From JBKQVT01 sp963727245 (GTDB lineage: Bacteria > Planctomycetota > Planctomycetia > Pirellulales > Thermoguttaceae): 64,000 nt of DNA. The position numbers and the translations under genes were made by a program. Below the pieces are notes generated by a model. That model did not search any database and had not been told where the DNA came from. It was given only the letters and a program-made list of their open reading frames with translations. The DNA is taken from positions 434,001 through 498,000 of the forward strand of contig CAVSFO010000001.1 in assembly GCA_963727245.1 (NCBI GenBank), given 5' to 3'. This document shows, in pieces, positions 7,875 through 16,741 of this stretch. The stretch's first letter is position 1, and the number at the start of each line of letters is the position of its first letter.

Positions 7875-8068
7875 GGGTCGTTTACGACCCTTTCCGCCGT
7901 AGGCGGTGTTAGGCCCGACGTTTACGTCGGGTCCCCGGCTTCCCTCTCGCCGCCCGCCGGCGAAGCCGGCGGGCGGCGAGAGGGAGACGCGGGGCGTCGT
8001 AGCTCGGTCACCCGTCCTGAAGGACGGGCCGAAGACCGCCTGCGGCGGAAATGCCCCTGAACGGGCAT
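7875..8068. repeat. Cluster of seven small hairpins with short loops
   Basis: In the gene-free stretch 7781-8162 seven separate hairpins follow one another. They are GGGTCG-TTTA-CGACCC (7875-7890), CCGCC-GTA-GGCGG (7894-7906), CCCGACG-TTTA-CGTCGGG (7914-7931), a 21-base perfect stem with GAA loop (7941-7985), CCCGTCCT-GA-AGGACGGG (8011-8028), CCGCC-TGC-GGCGG (8036-8048) and an ATGCCC...GGGCAT stem (8051-8068). Stems differ in sequence while the loop type is kept. The last part recurs at 51760-51799. Confidence 0.85.
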
Positions 8069-8162
8069 GAATGGATGGCCTTGGCCGTTGCAGATACCAA
8101 CGCCCGGAGGGAAAGGGGAACCTTGAATCGTCAAAGGGCAGTGGTCCTGCTATAATCCCGCC

Positions 8163-9044
8163 ATGAACGACACGCGACTCTCTACCGGCGTGGAAGGACT
8201 CGATGAACTGCTGGGCGGCGGACTGCTGCCGGGGACGCTGACCGTGGTCGTCGGCTCCAGCGGCATCGGCAAGACGCAGTTGGGCCTGCAATTCGCCCGC
8301 GCCGGCCTGGCGCAGGAAGGCCGCAACGGCATCGTCTTCGACATGACCGCCCGCGGCGACCCGCAGAGCCACGCCGACTATGCGCGGCGGATGTTCGGCT
8401 GGGAACTACAAGAGCAGGACGACGGCCGGCCCGTGGACTTGGAGGCGTTCTTTGCCGCCGACCGCGGGCCGGGCGAGTATCTGCACGTTTTCCAGCAGCG
8501 GGGCCGGCGGGTGACACGCCGCGATCTGGATTTCGAGGCCTGGCACGACTGGCAGGCCGAGTTGGCCCGCCGCCTGGAGGCCACCATCGCGTTCTTCTAC
8601 GGCAACTTCATCCGCGGCGTGCGGCGGGCGGTCATCGACGGCATCGAGCCGGTGGACCGGCCCAGCGACTCGGTGCAGATCGAGTTGTTCGAGTACGTCT
8701 ATCACCAGATCCTGCGGAAGGACGCCGAGTGGGTCGCCCGCGACCTGTTCCGCCAGCACTATCTCCGCCATGCCGAGGCGGTGGCGCAGCACGTGTACGA
8801 TCCGGGGCGGATCGGCTGCCTGCTCTTGTACACGTCGCACGAGACGACGCTCGACGGGCTGATCGAGCGGCCCTTGGACGAGGGCGACCTGCTGGCCAAC
8901 GCCAGCACGGTGATCCATTTGGGCAAGATCCGCGAGGGGACGCATTTCCGCCGCGCCATGGTCGTCAGCAAGCATCGCGGCAGCGCCTGCAGCGATCAGC
9001 TCATCCCCTATCACATCGACGACGGGGGAATAAGATTGGATTAG
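8163..9044 (+). CDS. KaiC/RecA-superfamily ATPase
   Basis: A 293-residue single-domain ATPase. It opens with the KaiC-type lead LSTGVEGLDELLGGGLLPGT, followed by the Walker A motif GSSGIGKTQ at about residues 37-45; the strand AVIDGIEPVD near residue 160 supplies a Walker B-like acidic residue. Such proteins (KaiC, GvpD, RadA-like) are regulatory or recombination ATPases; circadian KaiC has two such domains and phosphorylation sites, whereas this is a lone copy without KaiA or KaiB genes nearby. The stretch around residues 75-150 (HVFQQRGRRVTRRDLDFEAW) is not familiar to me. Function unknown. Confidence 0.75.
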   Translation: MNDTRLSTGVEGLDELLGGGLLPGTLTVVVGSSGIGKTQLGLQFARAGLAQEGRNGIVFDMTARGDPQSHADYARRMFGWELQEQDDGRPVDLEAFFAADRGPGEYLHVFQQRGRRVTRRDLDFEAWHDWQAELARRLEATIAFFYGNFIRGVRRAVIDGIEPVDRPSDSVQIELFEYVYHQILRKDAEWVARDLFRQHYLRHAEAVAQHVYDPGRIGCLLLYTSHETTLDGLIERPLDEGDLLANASTVIHLGKIREGTHFRRAMVVSKHRGSACSDQLIPYHIDDGGIRLD

Positions 9045-9055
9045 CCTGCCGCCAA

Positions 9056-9074
9056 CGGCACACGGCGTGTGCCG
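9056..9074. terminator. Hairpin between convergent genes
   Basis: CGGCACAC, a three-base loop and GTGTGCCG form an 8-base-pair stem in the 39-base gap between the ATPase and the acyltransferase genes, which converge here. There is no T run, so the terminator role is inferred from position only. Confidence 0.4.
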
Positions 9075-9083
9075 GATACTTGC

Positions 9084-10226
9084 TCAGCGCCGAGCACTGA
9101 GTTGGCCCGCCGCGCCGACCGTGCTGACGGCAGCAGCCCGCCCCGACGACCGCCGGCAGCAGCGGTAAGCCGACAAGGCCCATCGCTCCAGCCAGCGCCC
9201 CGGCGCCACCATGAGCCGGGCGACGCGGTACGTGTCCGGGCGCCAGCGCGTCTGGGCGTCGCTGAGCGGCCCGACGAAATCGAAGGCGTCGCAGCCGGGA
9301 TCGGCGTGCAGCCGCTCGATCAGGCGGTGGCGAAGCAGTTGTCCGGGACTGCAATCGGCATAGCGGGCGTCGTAGCCGACCTTCCAGGAGTGCAAGACCC
9401 CCTTGGCCGCCATGCCATAGGAGAAGGCGACCGGCCGCCCGCCGCAACGCAGCATCGCCAGGGTCAGTTGGTCCCACTGGGCCAGTTGCCGGGCTTGGCG
9501 AAGGAAGAAATCGAACACCCCCGGCGCCCGCAGCACCGAAGTGCCGGCTGCCCCTTTCCAGCCGGCGTCCTCGACTTCCAGGGCCTCGCGCAAGGGGCCT
9601 TCGACTTCGTGCGGAAGCAAGCCGTCGAGATACTCCAGCGTCACTTCGCCGTGGGCGGCCAGCCGTTGGAAACCGCGGGCCAGATTGCGGCGATGCCGGT
9701 GCGACCAGCGCTCCTGGCAGGCCGGCCAGTGGTGATCGATCTGGAGCCGGCCAGTGAGCCAGCGCTGGCGGCAGACGGCCGTTGCGCCGGCGCGAGCCAG
9801 GGCTTCTTGAAATGCCCGCCATTGCGGGGCGTCCACGGCGATCCCTTCCAACCAGAGCAACTGCCAGGGGAGGTGGGCCATGGCCCCGACGAGGGCATCG
9901 CCGACGGCGGCCTCGGCCGTCCGCGCGGTGTCCCAAAGCAGATCGGCGCACGACGACCAGGGGTTGCCCACGGTCGCGCCGGCCGGCAGGAGGCAGGCGA
10001 CGCGGCGGCCCACCAGCGGCAGCGCGGCCACCCAGTGACCCCGGTGTTCCACGACCAGGGCGTGGAACCTCGCACGGGGCGCAAAATGTTCCATCCAGAG
10101 GGCGATCAGTTCGGCGCGGAGGTTGGGCGTGGTGACGTCGCTGCGCCACCACAGGTCGTCCCAACGGGCGGCCAGGGCCCGCAGCTCGGCGACCGATGCA
10201 ATATGAATCACTCGCGGCTGCGTCAT
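9084..10226 (-). CDS. FemAB/BcsL-like GNAT acyltransferase
   Basis: A 380-residue protein of the GNAT-like group related to BcsL/CelD and FemAB, whose members acylate polysaccharides or peptidoglycan precursors. The C-terminal half has the family core: LTLAMLRCGGRPVAFSYG, then LHSWKVGYDARYADCSPGQL and DAFDFVGPLSDAQTRW. Its start codon overlaps the stop of the flippase gene (ATGA at 10223-10226), so the two are translationally coupled. This supports a role in making or decorating an exported polysaccharide. The frame continues far upstream inside the flippase gene, but that extension is an antisense-free shadow of the other frame. Confidence 0.8.
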   Translation of the reverse strand: MTQPRVIHIASVAELRALAARWDDLWWRSDVTTPNLRAELIALWMEHFAPRARFHALVVEHRGHWVAALPLVGRRVACLLPAGATVGNPWSSCADLLWDTARTAEAAVGDALVGAMAHLPWQLLWLEGIAVDAPQWRAFQEALARAGATAVCRQRWLTGRLQIDHHWPACQERWSHRHRRNLARGFQRLAAHGEVTLEYLDGLLPHEVEGPLREALEVEDAGWKGAAGTSVLRAPGVFDFFLRQARQLAQWDQLTLAMLRCGGRPVAFSYGMAAKGVLHSWKVGYDARYADCSPGQLLRHRLIERLHADPGCDAFDFVGPLSDAQTRWRPDTYRVARLMVAPGRWLERWALSAYRCCRRSSGRAAAVSTVGAAGQLSARR

Positions 10227-11794
10227 GTCGTCAGCCTTTCTGCGCTCCGCCGCCGATAGAAGGCTGTGAAGCGTGCCAGGTGCTCGGCGATGCCGGCGGC
10301 CAGCAGGCGTTTCTCGTCGCGCGACACCAGCCGGTCGGAGACGGCCACGTAGAGGGCGACGACCGCCAGGACCAGCGTGGCGTTCCAGGGGCCGAGGCAA
10401 ACGGTCACGGGCAGCAGCAGGGCCACCCAGGTGCCGAAGTCGACGTGCAGGCCCAGGCGGCGGCTGATGAGGAGGACGAGCATGAGGGCGACGAAGTTGG
10501 CGGCCGCGGTGGCCAGCACGGCCCCCAGCAATCCCAGCCGCGGCAGCAGCAGGAAGTTCAAGGCCACGTTGACCGCCAGGCCGAGGACCAGGGCCACGCC
10601 CACCAGGCCCGCCCGCTCGGCGCACCACAGGTACTTCTGCGCCACGACGGTCAGGCCGAACCAGGTGCAGTAGATCAGGGTCCAGGGCATGACGGCCAGG
10701 CCGCCGGCGTATTTGCCGCGGAAGGCGACCTGGAACAGCAGCGGCGCGGCGGCCAGCACGAGCACGGCGCCGGCGGTCAAGGCGGCGGCCAGCACCTTCA
10801 ACAGCAGGTTCATCTGCGCGGAGACCCGGCCGCGGCGTCCGGCCTCCCAGTCGCAACTGAGGTGCGGGGTAGCCACGGCCGCGATCATGGCGGTCACGGA
10901 GGCCAGCAGCAGCGGCACCACCCGCGAGCTGCGATAGTTGCCCACCTCGGCCAGGGCATTGCCGGCGGAGCAGTGGATGATCATCTGCCGGTCGGCCAGG
11001 TCGAACAGCGAGGTCAGGGCGTTGATCATCATGAGCCAGACGGTGAAGGGCAGCACCCGCGACCAGAGTTCCCGTTGCGCGAGCGGCGCCGGCGTCTGCG
11101 GCAGCAGGCGCCACGCCCGCCGCAGCCACCACAGTGCTCCCAGCGAGGTGATCAGGCAGCCCGCGCCGTAGGCGATAATGACGCTTTCGGTGCTGCACCG
11201 CCACAGGCACATCAGCGCGATTCCCAGCACGGCGAAGATCAGGCTGGCCGCCAGCTCCATGCCGGACACCAGCCGCATGTTGCGCAGCGAGGTAAACAAG
11301 CTCGCCAGGAAATTGAAGGCGATCACCGCCAGCAGCGCGCCGGCCAGGAGGTAGACCAGCAGCGTTTCATCGCTGCGGCCGAAGATCACGTGCGAAAACC
11401 AGCGCGGGGCCAGGGCGATGCCCAGCGCGGCCGGACCGGCCAAGGCCGCGCAGACGGCGGCCGTCCGCAGCAGGAAACGGCGCAGTTGCCCTTGCTGGCG
11501 GTAACGCTCGACATAGCGGCCGAAGGTGCCCGGCAGCGACAACACCGCCAGCGGGGCGGCCAGCATGAGGAAGCCGAAGGCCATGTCCCATTGCCCCAGT
11601 TGCTCGGCGTCGAACCAGCGGCAGAAGAGGATCTCCCGCAGAAAGCCCACCAGCCGTTGGATCACGGTCAGCAGCAGCAGGATGACGACGCCGCCCACCA
11701 GCGTGTCGGTGCGCAACCCGGCGGCCGACTCCAGGGGAGCCGATCCGTCGAAGGGAACGGGATGGACAAGGTCTTCAGAATCTTCGCGCTGCAT
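10223..11794 (-). CDS. Polysaccharide flippase (Wzx/MATE-like)
   Basis: A 523-residue membrane protein with 12 to 14 hydrophobic segments typical of lipid-linked oligosaccharide flippases (MVF/Wzx clan). The first segment (TLVGGVVILLLLTVIQRLVGFLREI in part) is followed by the usual FCRWFDAEQLGQWDMAF loop and the arrangement of two six-helix bundles. It probably carries an undecaprenyl-linked repeat unit across the inner membrane. The acyltransferase gene follows with a 4-base overlap. No glycosyltransferases are seen in the window, so the polymer is unknown. Confidence 0.85.
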   Translation of the reverse strand: MQREDSEDLVHPVPFDGSAPLESAAGLRTDTLVGGVVILLLLTVIQRLVGFLREILFCRWFDAEQLGQWDMAFGFLMLAAPLAVLSLPGTFGRYVERYRQQGQLRRFLLRTAAVCAALAGPAALGIALAPRWFSHVIFGRSDETLLVYLLAGALLAVIAFNFLASLFTSLRNMRLVSGMELAASLIFAVLGIALMCLWRCSTESVIIAYGAGCLITSLGALWWLRRAWRLLPQTPAPLAQRELWSRVLPFTVWLMMINALTSLFDLADRQMIIHCSAGNALAEVGNYRSSRVVPLLLASVTAMIAAVATPHLSCDWEAGRRGRVSAQMNLLLKVLAAALTAGAVLVLAAAPLLFQVAFRGKYAGGLAVMPWTLIYCTWFGLTVVAQKYLWCAERAGLVGVALVLGLAVNVALNFLLLPRLGLLGAVLATAAANFVALMLVLLISRRLGLHVDFGTWVALLLPVTVCLGPWNATLVLAVVALYVAVSDRLVSRDEKRLLAAGIAEHLARFTAFYRRRSAERLTT

Positions 11795-11883
11795 CGGCGG
11801 CGGGGCCCCGGCGTTTCCGGCCTTCCCGGCTGGCTTTCCACCAGCAAGCGTAGCTTACCGGGAAGGGCCGGGTCGGGCTGGGG

Positions 11884-11981
11884 GGTGCCAGCGCTGGCTT
11901 GCCCAGCAGTGCCGTTGGGGCGGAGGCGCTTCTCCACTGCTGGACGAGCCGGGCACCGGGCGCAGCCTGGTCGTGGCACCC
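11884..11981. repeat. Degenerate TGCCACTGCTGG palindrome
   Basis: Left arm GGTGCCAGCGCTGGCTTG (from 11884) and right arm ending in GTCGTGGCACC (to 11981) share the CCAGCAGTG/CACTGCTGG core with the perfect copy at 44662-44738. It is an older, diverged member of that family in the gap between the DUF1573 gene and the flippase gene. Confidence 0.65.
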
Positions 11982-12019
11982 CCCGCACAGTCGGCAGCGA
12001 CGGCATGATCGCTAAAGAC

Positions 12020-13024
12020 CTACTCCGCCACGATCGCGTAGGTCGCTACGTCGGCGGCCGCCCCGTCGCGGTCGGTCGTGATGTGGATCGTTTTGACCAC
12101 TTTGCCGCGATCGGCGCCGGCGACGAACGTCACCGGCAGCACGTGCACCAATTGGGCCGGTTGCTGGGCAGCAGCGGCGAACTGAAAACTGGCCGGGTCG
12201 CCCGCCACCGACGTGATGCGAAAGGGCTTCTTGCCCCACACGACCACTTGCCGAGTGGTCTTTTCGCCCGGCTGCATGGTGCCGAGGAAGAGCGAAGCGG
12301 GGTTGACGTTGACCTTGGCGATGACCTGCGCTTCCACGCTGACGGGGATCTGCGTCACCTCGGCATCGTTGGTGGTCAGGATGACCTGGTCCTTGAGGTA
12401 GCCGCAAGGGGCGTTTTTGGCCAGCCGCACCTGAAGTTCGTACCAGACCTGGTTGTCTTGCCGGGCCCGCTCCACGACGCGGGAGGAGAGATAAGGGCTG
12501 CTGTTCTTGGCTTGCAGGATCGTCCAATCGATGCGGCCGGCGCGATAGACGATCAGTTTGCCCTCCGCCCCCGCACCCTGGTCGACGTTGCCCAGTGCGA
12601 TGCTGTCGGGATCGAACAGGACGTTTTCATGGACGTAGGCCGCGACCTGCAATTGCACCTGGGCCGGCAGGGGCTGGTCGAACGTCACCGTCAGCGTGGC
12701 GGCCCGTTGGCCGAGGTAATTGTCGCTATTGAGATGGGCGACGATGGCCCCCTTTTCGTAGGGCTTGAGCCACTCTTTTTCGATCCGCGGCGTGGTGCAA
12801 TTGCAACTGGCCCGGACGCTGGCGATATGGACGTCCACGGCGTATTTGTTGGTCAAGACGAAGTCGTACTCCGCCTTGGACCCCTTGGCCACGGGGCCGA
12901 AACTATGGCTGCTGGTCTCGAACATCGCGACGGCCCAATCGTCGGCCGCACTCGTCGAAGCCGCCAAGACACACCCCAGGACACAGCCCAAAACCAGGAT
13001 CCCGGCCGGACCACTCTTGCGCAT
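12020..13024 (-). CDS. DUF1573 exported protein
   Basis: A 334-residue protein with a signal peptide (LVLGCVLGCVLAASTSAA) and then a DUF1573 Ig-like domain at about residues 35-130 (HSFGPVAKGSKAEYDFVLTN, SCNCTTPRI). Two further beta-rich segments follow, each with the same GKL...VTLTN-like rhythm. DUF1573 proteins are common and duplicated in planctomycetes and are thought to act at the cell surface; the biochemical function is unknown. The start at 13024 is chosen because GGGGGAA precedes it; the frame extends to 13060. The mini-thioredoxin gene upstream ends 32 bases before this start, so the two probably form an operon. Confidence 0.85.
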   Translation of the reverse strand: MRKSGPAGILVLGCVLGCVLAASTSAADDWAVAMFETSSHSFGPVAKGSKAEYDFVLTNKYAVDVHIASVRASCNCTTPRIEKEWLKPYEKGAIVAHLNSDNYLGQRAATLTVTFDQPLPAQVQLQVAAYVHENVLFDPDSIALGNVDQGAGAEGKLIVYRAGRIDWTILQAKNSSPYLSSRVVERARQDNQVWYELQVRLAKNAPCGYLKDQVILTTNDAEVTQIPVSVEAQVIAKVNVNPASLFLGTMQPGEKTTRQVVVWGKKPFRITSVAGDPASFQFAAAAQQPAQLVHVLPVTFVAGADRGKVVKTIHITTDRDGAAADVATYAIVAE

Positions 13025-13056
13025 GATTATTTCCCCCGATACTTCAATACTAGCGC

Positions 13057-13296
13057 TCACTTCGGCCGAAGCAAGCCTTTAATTTCCTCCTTCGAGACCA
13101 CCGCCCCCACCGCGCAAACGCGGCCGTCAATCACCAGGGCGGGAGTCATCATCACACCCAATTCAATGATTGCAGTGATATCAGTGACCCGTTGGATGGT
13201 CGCGTCGATTCCCAACTCCCGCACGGCGGCCTCCGCATTGGTCCCCAGCTTCGCACATTGGGGGCATCCCGGACCGAGCACCTGGATCAGAGTCAT
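13057..13296 (-). CDS. Small redox-active thioredoxin-fold protein
   Basis: A 79-residue minimal thioredoxin/glutaredoxin fold with the active site GPGCPQCAKL at residues 8-17 and the cis-proline segment MMTPALVIDG near residue 50. It matches the family of redox-active disulfide protein 2, often found next to exporters or permeases. No signal peptide is seen, so it should act in the cytoplasm. It is the first gene of a pair with the exported DUF1573 protein, but a functional link between them is only inferred. Confidence 0.9.
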   Translation of the reverse strand: MTLIQVLGPGCPQCAKLGTNAEAAVRELGIDATIQRVTDITAIIELGVMMTPALVIDGRVCAVGAVVSKEEIKGLLRPK

Positions 13297-13895
13297 CGTA
13301 ATAGGGACCAGGGACCAGGGGCCAGGGACTAGCGATTCACCCGGGCTCCTCGCTTGCGGTTTCGCCCTCCCCCTCCATCCTCCATCTTACCAACAAGTTA
13401 TCCACAGACCGGACGAAAGGCCGGCCGCCGCCGCGGAGATTCTCACCATTTTTAGCCTGCCGGCAAACCATCGCCGCTACGGTGGAGTACCGGCCCAACC
13501 ACCCCGCAGCGGCCGACTTCCCGGCAGCGGGCCGCTGCCATTGCTTCCTGCACGCTTGCCTCCGTAAGTGGTTGCCAGCAGAAGAGAAAACAGCATCTCG
13601 CCATCACCGGGGAGAAATCGCTTATCGGCCGACACACGGTGCGACCGAAAACCAACATAACGTGCGGCGGAAATATTGTCAAGCAAACTGCGAATAACCG
13701 CTGCTTTCCTCCCTCTACCCCCCACCACTAGCGAGGTCGCCCCCCGGGCGGCGACTTCCTGGAGGGCCTTCCGCGACTAGAATTCAATAGGGGGCGGTGA
13801 CGATCATAGGCGGCGGCGACTATAATGGGAGGCGGTGCGGGCCTCTCGGCGTCCGTCGCCGCCGGTCTTTTCCGCCAGAGCAGCCATCGTCAGCC
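13297..13895. other. 599-base intergenic region with repeat fragments
   Basis: A GGGACC-type repeat lies at 13304-13330, and a CTTGCGGTTTCGCC motif at about 13352 that also recurs near 5721, 23774 (inverted), 42299 and 57556 (inverted). A perfect DnaA-box sequence TTATCCACA occurs once at 13398-13406. The rest has only short open frames without coding character. The two flanking genes diverge, so promoters for both should lie here. Confidence 0.6.
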
Positions 13896-15149
13896 ATGAG
13901 CAAGTCCTTGGATCCCAGCTACCGGTTCCTTGCCGCCCACTACATTCGCCGCCAGGCGAAGCTGTTGGCCGAGCAACTGGACGGGGTGCGCACCGGGGAA
14001 GACATCGAGTTCGTGCATCGGGCTCGGGTCGCCTCGCGGCGCTCTGCGCGGCCATGAAGATGTTTCCCGATTGTTTCAAATCCAAGATGATGAAGCGCTG
14101 GCGGAAACAGATCCGCCGGATTACCGAGGGCCTGGGCGGGGCGCGCGACAAGGACGTGGAGGTCGATTTCCTCTGCGGCATTCTTTCCGGGATTACCGAC
14201 AAGAGTTGTTTTCCCGGCATCGTGCGCTTGCTGGCGCAACTGGAACACGAGCGCGACCTGCTGCAACCCACCGTGATCAAGGCGGCCGACCGGCTGGCCG
14301 CCAGCAAAGTCCTGGACGAGATGCAGACGGTGACCAAGGGCGTGCTGGTCGGGCTGAAGGGCGCGGAGGCGAAGGGGCTGGAGCCGGGCGACTACAGCGA
14401 TTTCGCCCGCGCCAGACGTCGCGGCACGTCACGGGCCGCCTCCACGAGATGTTGAGTTGCCAAGACAGCCTCGAGAACGTTGACGACCGCCAGCGCCACC
14501 ATGCCATGCGCATCGCCGCCAAGCGGCTGCGCTACACGGTCGAGGTCGCCAAGCCGGTCTATGGCCCGGCGCTGGACGAGATCCTCGCGGCCGTCAAGCG
14601 GGTGCAAACGCTGCTGGGCGACATCCACGACGGCGACGTGTGGCTCGATCACCTCGACACCTATGCGGCGGCCCAACGGCGGCAGACGATCGCCGATTCG
14701 GGGCGGGCAGCGCGGTTCGCTCGCCTGGAAGCCGGCATCAACTACCTCCGGCAAGAGCGCCGCTGCCACCGCCAGCAGGTCTTCCAGGAAATGGTCGACT
14801 ACTGGCAGCAACTGCGGCAGCAGGGATTTTGGGACAACTTGCTCCGCCTGGTGCAGTCGCCCCGCGGCGGCGCTTCCGCAGCGCCCGGTGTGGCGGCCAT
14901 GCCGGTCGCGGCAGCGCCTGCGGCAGGGGCAGCGCCTGCGGCAGGGGCAGCGCCGGAGCCGGGCCCGCAAGTGTTGCTCCGCCATGACGTTGCCCATGGC
15001 AACGGGGCAAAGTCCAACGGCGAGGAGGCGTCGCACGAGCCGCTTCCGCAGGCGTCGCCGGTGGCGGCGGCGCCGGCGGGTCCCAGTCCCAGGCCGCCCG
15101 CGGCCGCCGTGCCCCCGGCCCGGCGCAGGCGCAGTCGATCGGCCGGTGA
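13896..15149 (+). CDS. CHAD-domain protein (multiply frameshifted)
   Basis: Three frames in succession encode one CHAD protein of about 420 residues. Frame one gives the start (SLDPSYRFLAAHYIRRQAKL and FVHRARVASRR). After a missing base near 14040 the helix RWRKQIRRITEGLGGARDKD follows. After another near 14419 come HHAMRIAAKRLRYTVEVAKP and QTLLGDIHDGDVWLDHL. These repeated helices with conserved His and basic residues define the domain, which is known to bind inorganic polyphosphate. The tail (14860-15149) is an Ala/Pro-rich linker built on an 18-base tandem repeat at 14911-14960. A third small shift would use the TGA at 15147-15149, 11 bases before the phosphatase start; the true end is uncertain. 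Neighbours ppx and ppk support a polyphosphate role. Confidence 0.8.
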
Positions 15150-15160
15150 ACGCAAAAAAC

Positions 15161-16741
15161 ATGCCGCCAGGTCCTCCTCTTGCCGATTCTCCGCTGGCCG
15201 CGCCGGCCGTCACCGGCCGGACGGTGGCGGCCATCGACGTGGGGGCGAACTCGGTCCGCATGGTCGTGGCCGAGGTTCTGCCGGACGGCCGCGTCGAGGT
15301 GCTGGAGCGGCTGCAGCGCGCAGTGCACCTGGGCCAGGACACCTATCGCCGCGGCCGCTTGGGCGCCGCCAGCATGCGTGCCGCCGTGGCCGTGCTCCAC
15401 GATTACCAGCAATTGCTCCGCCTCTACAAGGTCGAGCGCGTGCGGGCGGTGGCCACCAGCGCGGCCCGTGAAGCCAGCAACACCGACACCTTCCTGGATC
15501 GCATCTTCATGGCGACCGGCCTGCACGTGGAGGTGATCGGCACTTCCGAGGAGAGCCGGCTGACGGTCTCGGCCGTCCGCCAGGCGGTGGGCGACGCCCT
15601 GGGCGTCAACCGGGACGAGGCCCTGATCGCCAACGTCGGCGGCGGCAGCACGCTGCTGACCTTGCTGGCCGACGGCGAGATCGTCACTTCCCAGAGCCTG
15701 CGGCTGGGTTCCATTCGTTTGCAGGAGATGTTGTCCACCAGCGAGGACTCCCCGCAGCGCTCGGCGGAGCTGCTCCGCTACCACATCGCCAACGCCCTGG
15801 GGTCGATGCAGCGCTCGCTGCCGCTGCGGAAGGTCCGTTCCTTTGTCGCCGTGGGGGGCGATGCCCGCTTCGCTTCCCGGCAGATCGGCCGGCCCACCGA
15901 CAGCGAAGACCTGCTCATCATCGATCCGCCCGAGTTCGACAAACTGGTGGAACGCTGCGGACAGCACACGGCGGAGGAGCTGTCGAAGCGCTTCGGGCTG
16001 CCCTTCGCCGAGGCCGAGACGCTGAACCCGGCGCTGCTGGTCTACCAGAACCTGCTGCGGCTGACGCAGGCGTCGCAGATGATCGTTTCCCACGTGTCGA
16101 TGCGCGACGGCCTGTTGCTGGAGCTGGCCCGCGCCGTGACCGGCCAGGAAGACCGGGCGTTGTTGGAAGGGGTGATCCACTCGGCCGTCGCCTTGGCGGA
16201 GAAGTATCGCGTGGACATGAAGCACGCCCGCTGCGTCGCCGACGTGGCGGTCCGCCTCTTCGACGAGCTGCGCGCCGAGCACGGGCTGGGACCGCGGCAG
16301 CGCCTGTTGCTGGAAGTGGCGGGTCTGCTGCACGAGGTGGGGGGCTTCGTCAGCAGCCGCAGCCACCACAAGCACAGCGGCTACTTGATCGCCAATTCCG
16401 AGATTTTCGGCCTGAACCGCGACGAGATCGCGGTGGTAGCCCAGGTGGCGCGCTATCATCGCCGCAGCGGGCCGAAGCCCTCGCACGCCGAGTACGTGGC
16501 GCTGGCCCGCGAGACCCGCGTCACGGTGAACAAGCTGGCGGCGTTGTTGCGGGTAGCCGACGCCCTGGCCCGCGGTCACGTCCGCCAGGCCCGCGACCTG
16601 CACTTCGAGCGCCAGGGCGACGACCTCGTCGTCGCCATCCCCGGCGTCGCCGACGTGTTGTTGGAGGAGCGGGCGATCGCCGGGAAGGGGGACTTGTTCG
16701 AGGACATTTACGGGCTGAAGGTGCGGCTGGAGGCGGGGTGA
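15161..16741 (+). CDS. ppx: Exopolyphosphatase / Ppx-GppA phosphatase
   Basis: A 526-residue protein. The N-terminal ASKHA-fold phosphatase domain has AAIDVGANSVRMVVAEV at about residues 18-34, TSAAREASNTDTFLDRI and the phosphate loop NVGGGSTLLTLL near residue 157. The C-terminal part from about residue 330 is an HD-type helical domain (LLLEVAGLLHEVGGFVSS, HSGYLIANSEIFG). The family hydrolyses terminal phosphates of polyphosphate or the 5' phosphate of pppGpp. The position directly after a CHAD gene and 670 bases before ppk favours polyphosphate. Its last 34 bases overlap the convergent DUF433-like gene. Confidence 0.9.
   Translation: MPPGPPLADSPLAAPAVTGRTVAAIDVGANSVRMVVAEVLPDGRVEVLERLQRAVHLGQDTYRRGRLGAASMRAAVAVLHDYQQLLRLYKVERVRAVATSAAREASNTDTFLDRIFMATGLHVEVIGTSEESRLTVSAVRQAVGDALGVNRDEALIANVGGGSTLLTLLADGEIVTSQSLRLGSIRLQEMLSTSEDSPQRSAELLRYHIANALGSMQRSLPLRKVRSFVAVGGDARFASRQIGRPTDSEDLLIIDPPEFDKLVERCGQHTAEELSKRFGLPFAEAETLNPALLVYQNLLRLTQASQMIVSHVSMRDGLLLELARAVTGQEDRALLEGVIHSAVALAEKYRVDMKHARCVADVAVRLFDELRAEHGLGPRQRLLLEVAGLLHEVGGFVSSRSHHKHSGYLIANSEIFGLNRDEIAVVAQVARYHRRSGPKPSHAEYVALARETRVTVNKLAALLRVADALARGHVRQARDLHFERQGDDLVVAIPGVADVLLEERAIAGKGDLFEDIYGLKVRLEAG

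Noticed and set aside
7875..8068. CRISPR array
   Set aside because: The units are hairpins of different sequence and not identical direct repeats with regular spacers, and no cas gene is nearby.
10196..13567. A 1123-codon open frame on the plus strand
   Set aside because: It lies opposite the flippase and DUF1573 genes and is dominated by Gln, Gly and His from antisense reading; no recognisable protein.
13452..13728. Short minus-strand genes in the region before the CHAD gene
   Set aside because: Two overlapping frames of about 80 codons without ribosome site, domain or codon bias; treated as chance.
13297..13895. Replication origin
   Set aside because: Only one DnaA-box sequence, no AT-rich unwinding segment and no replication genes.
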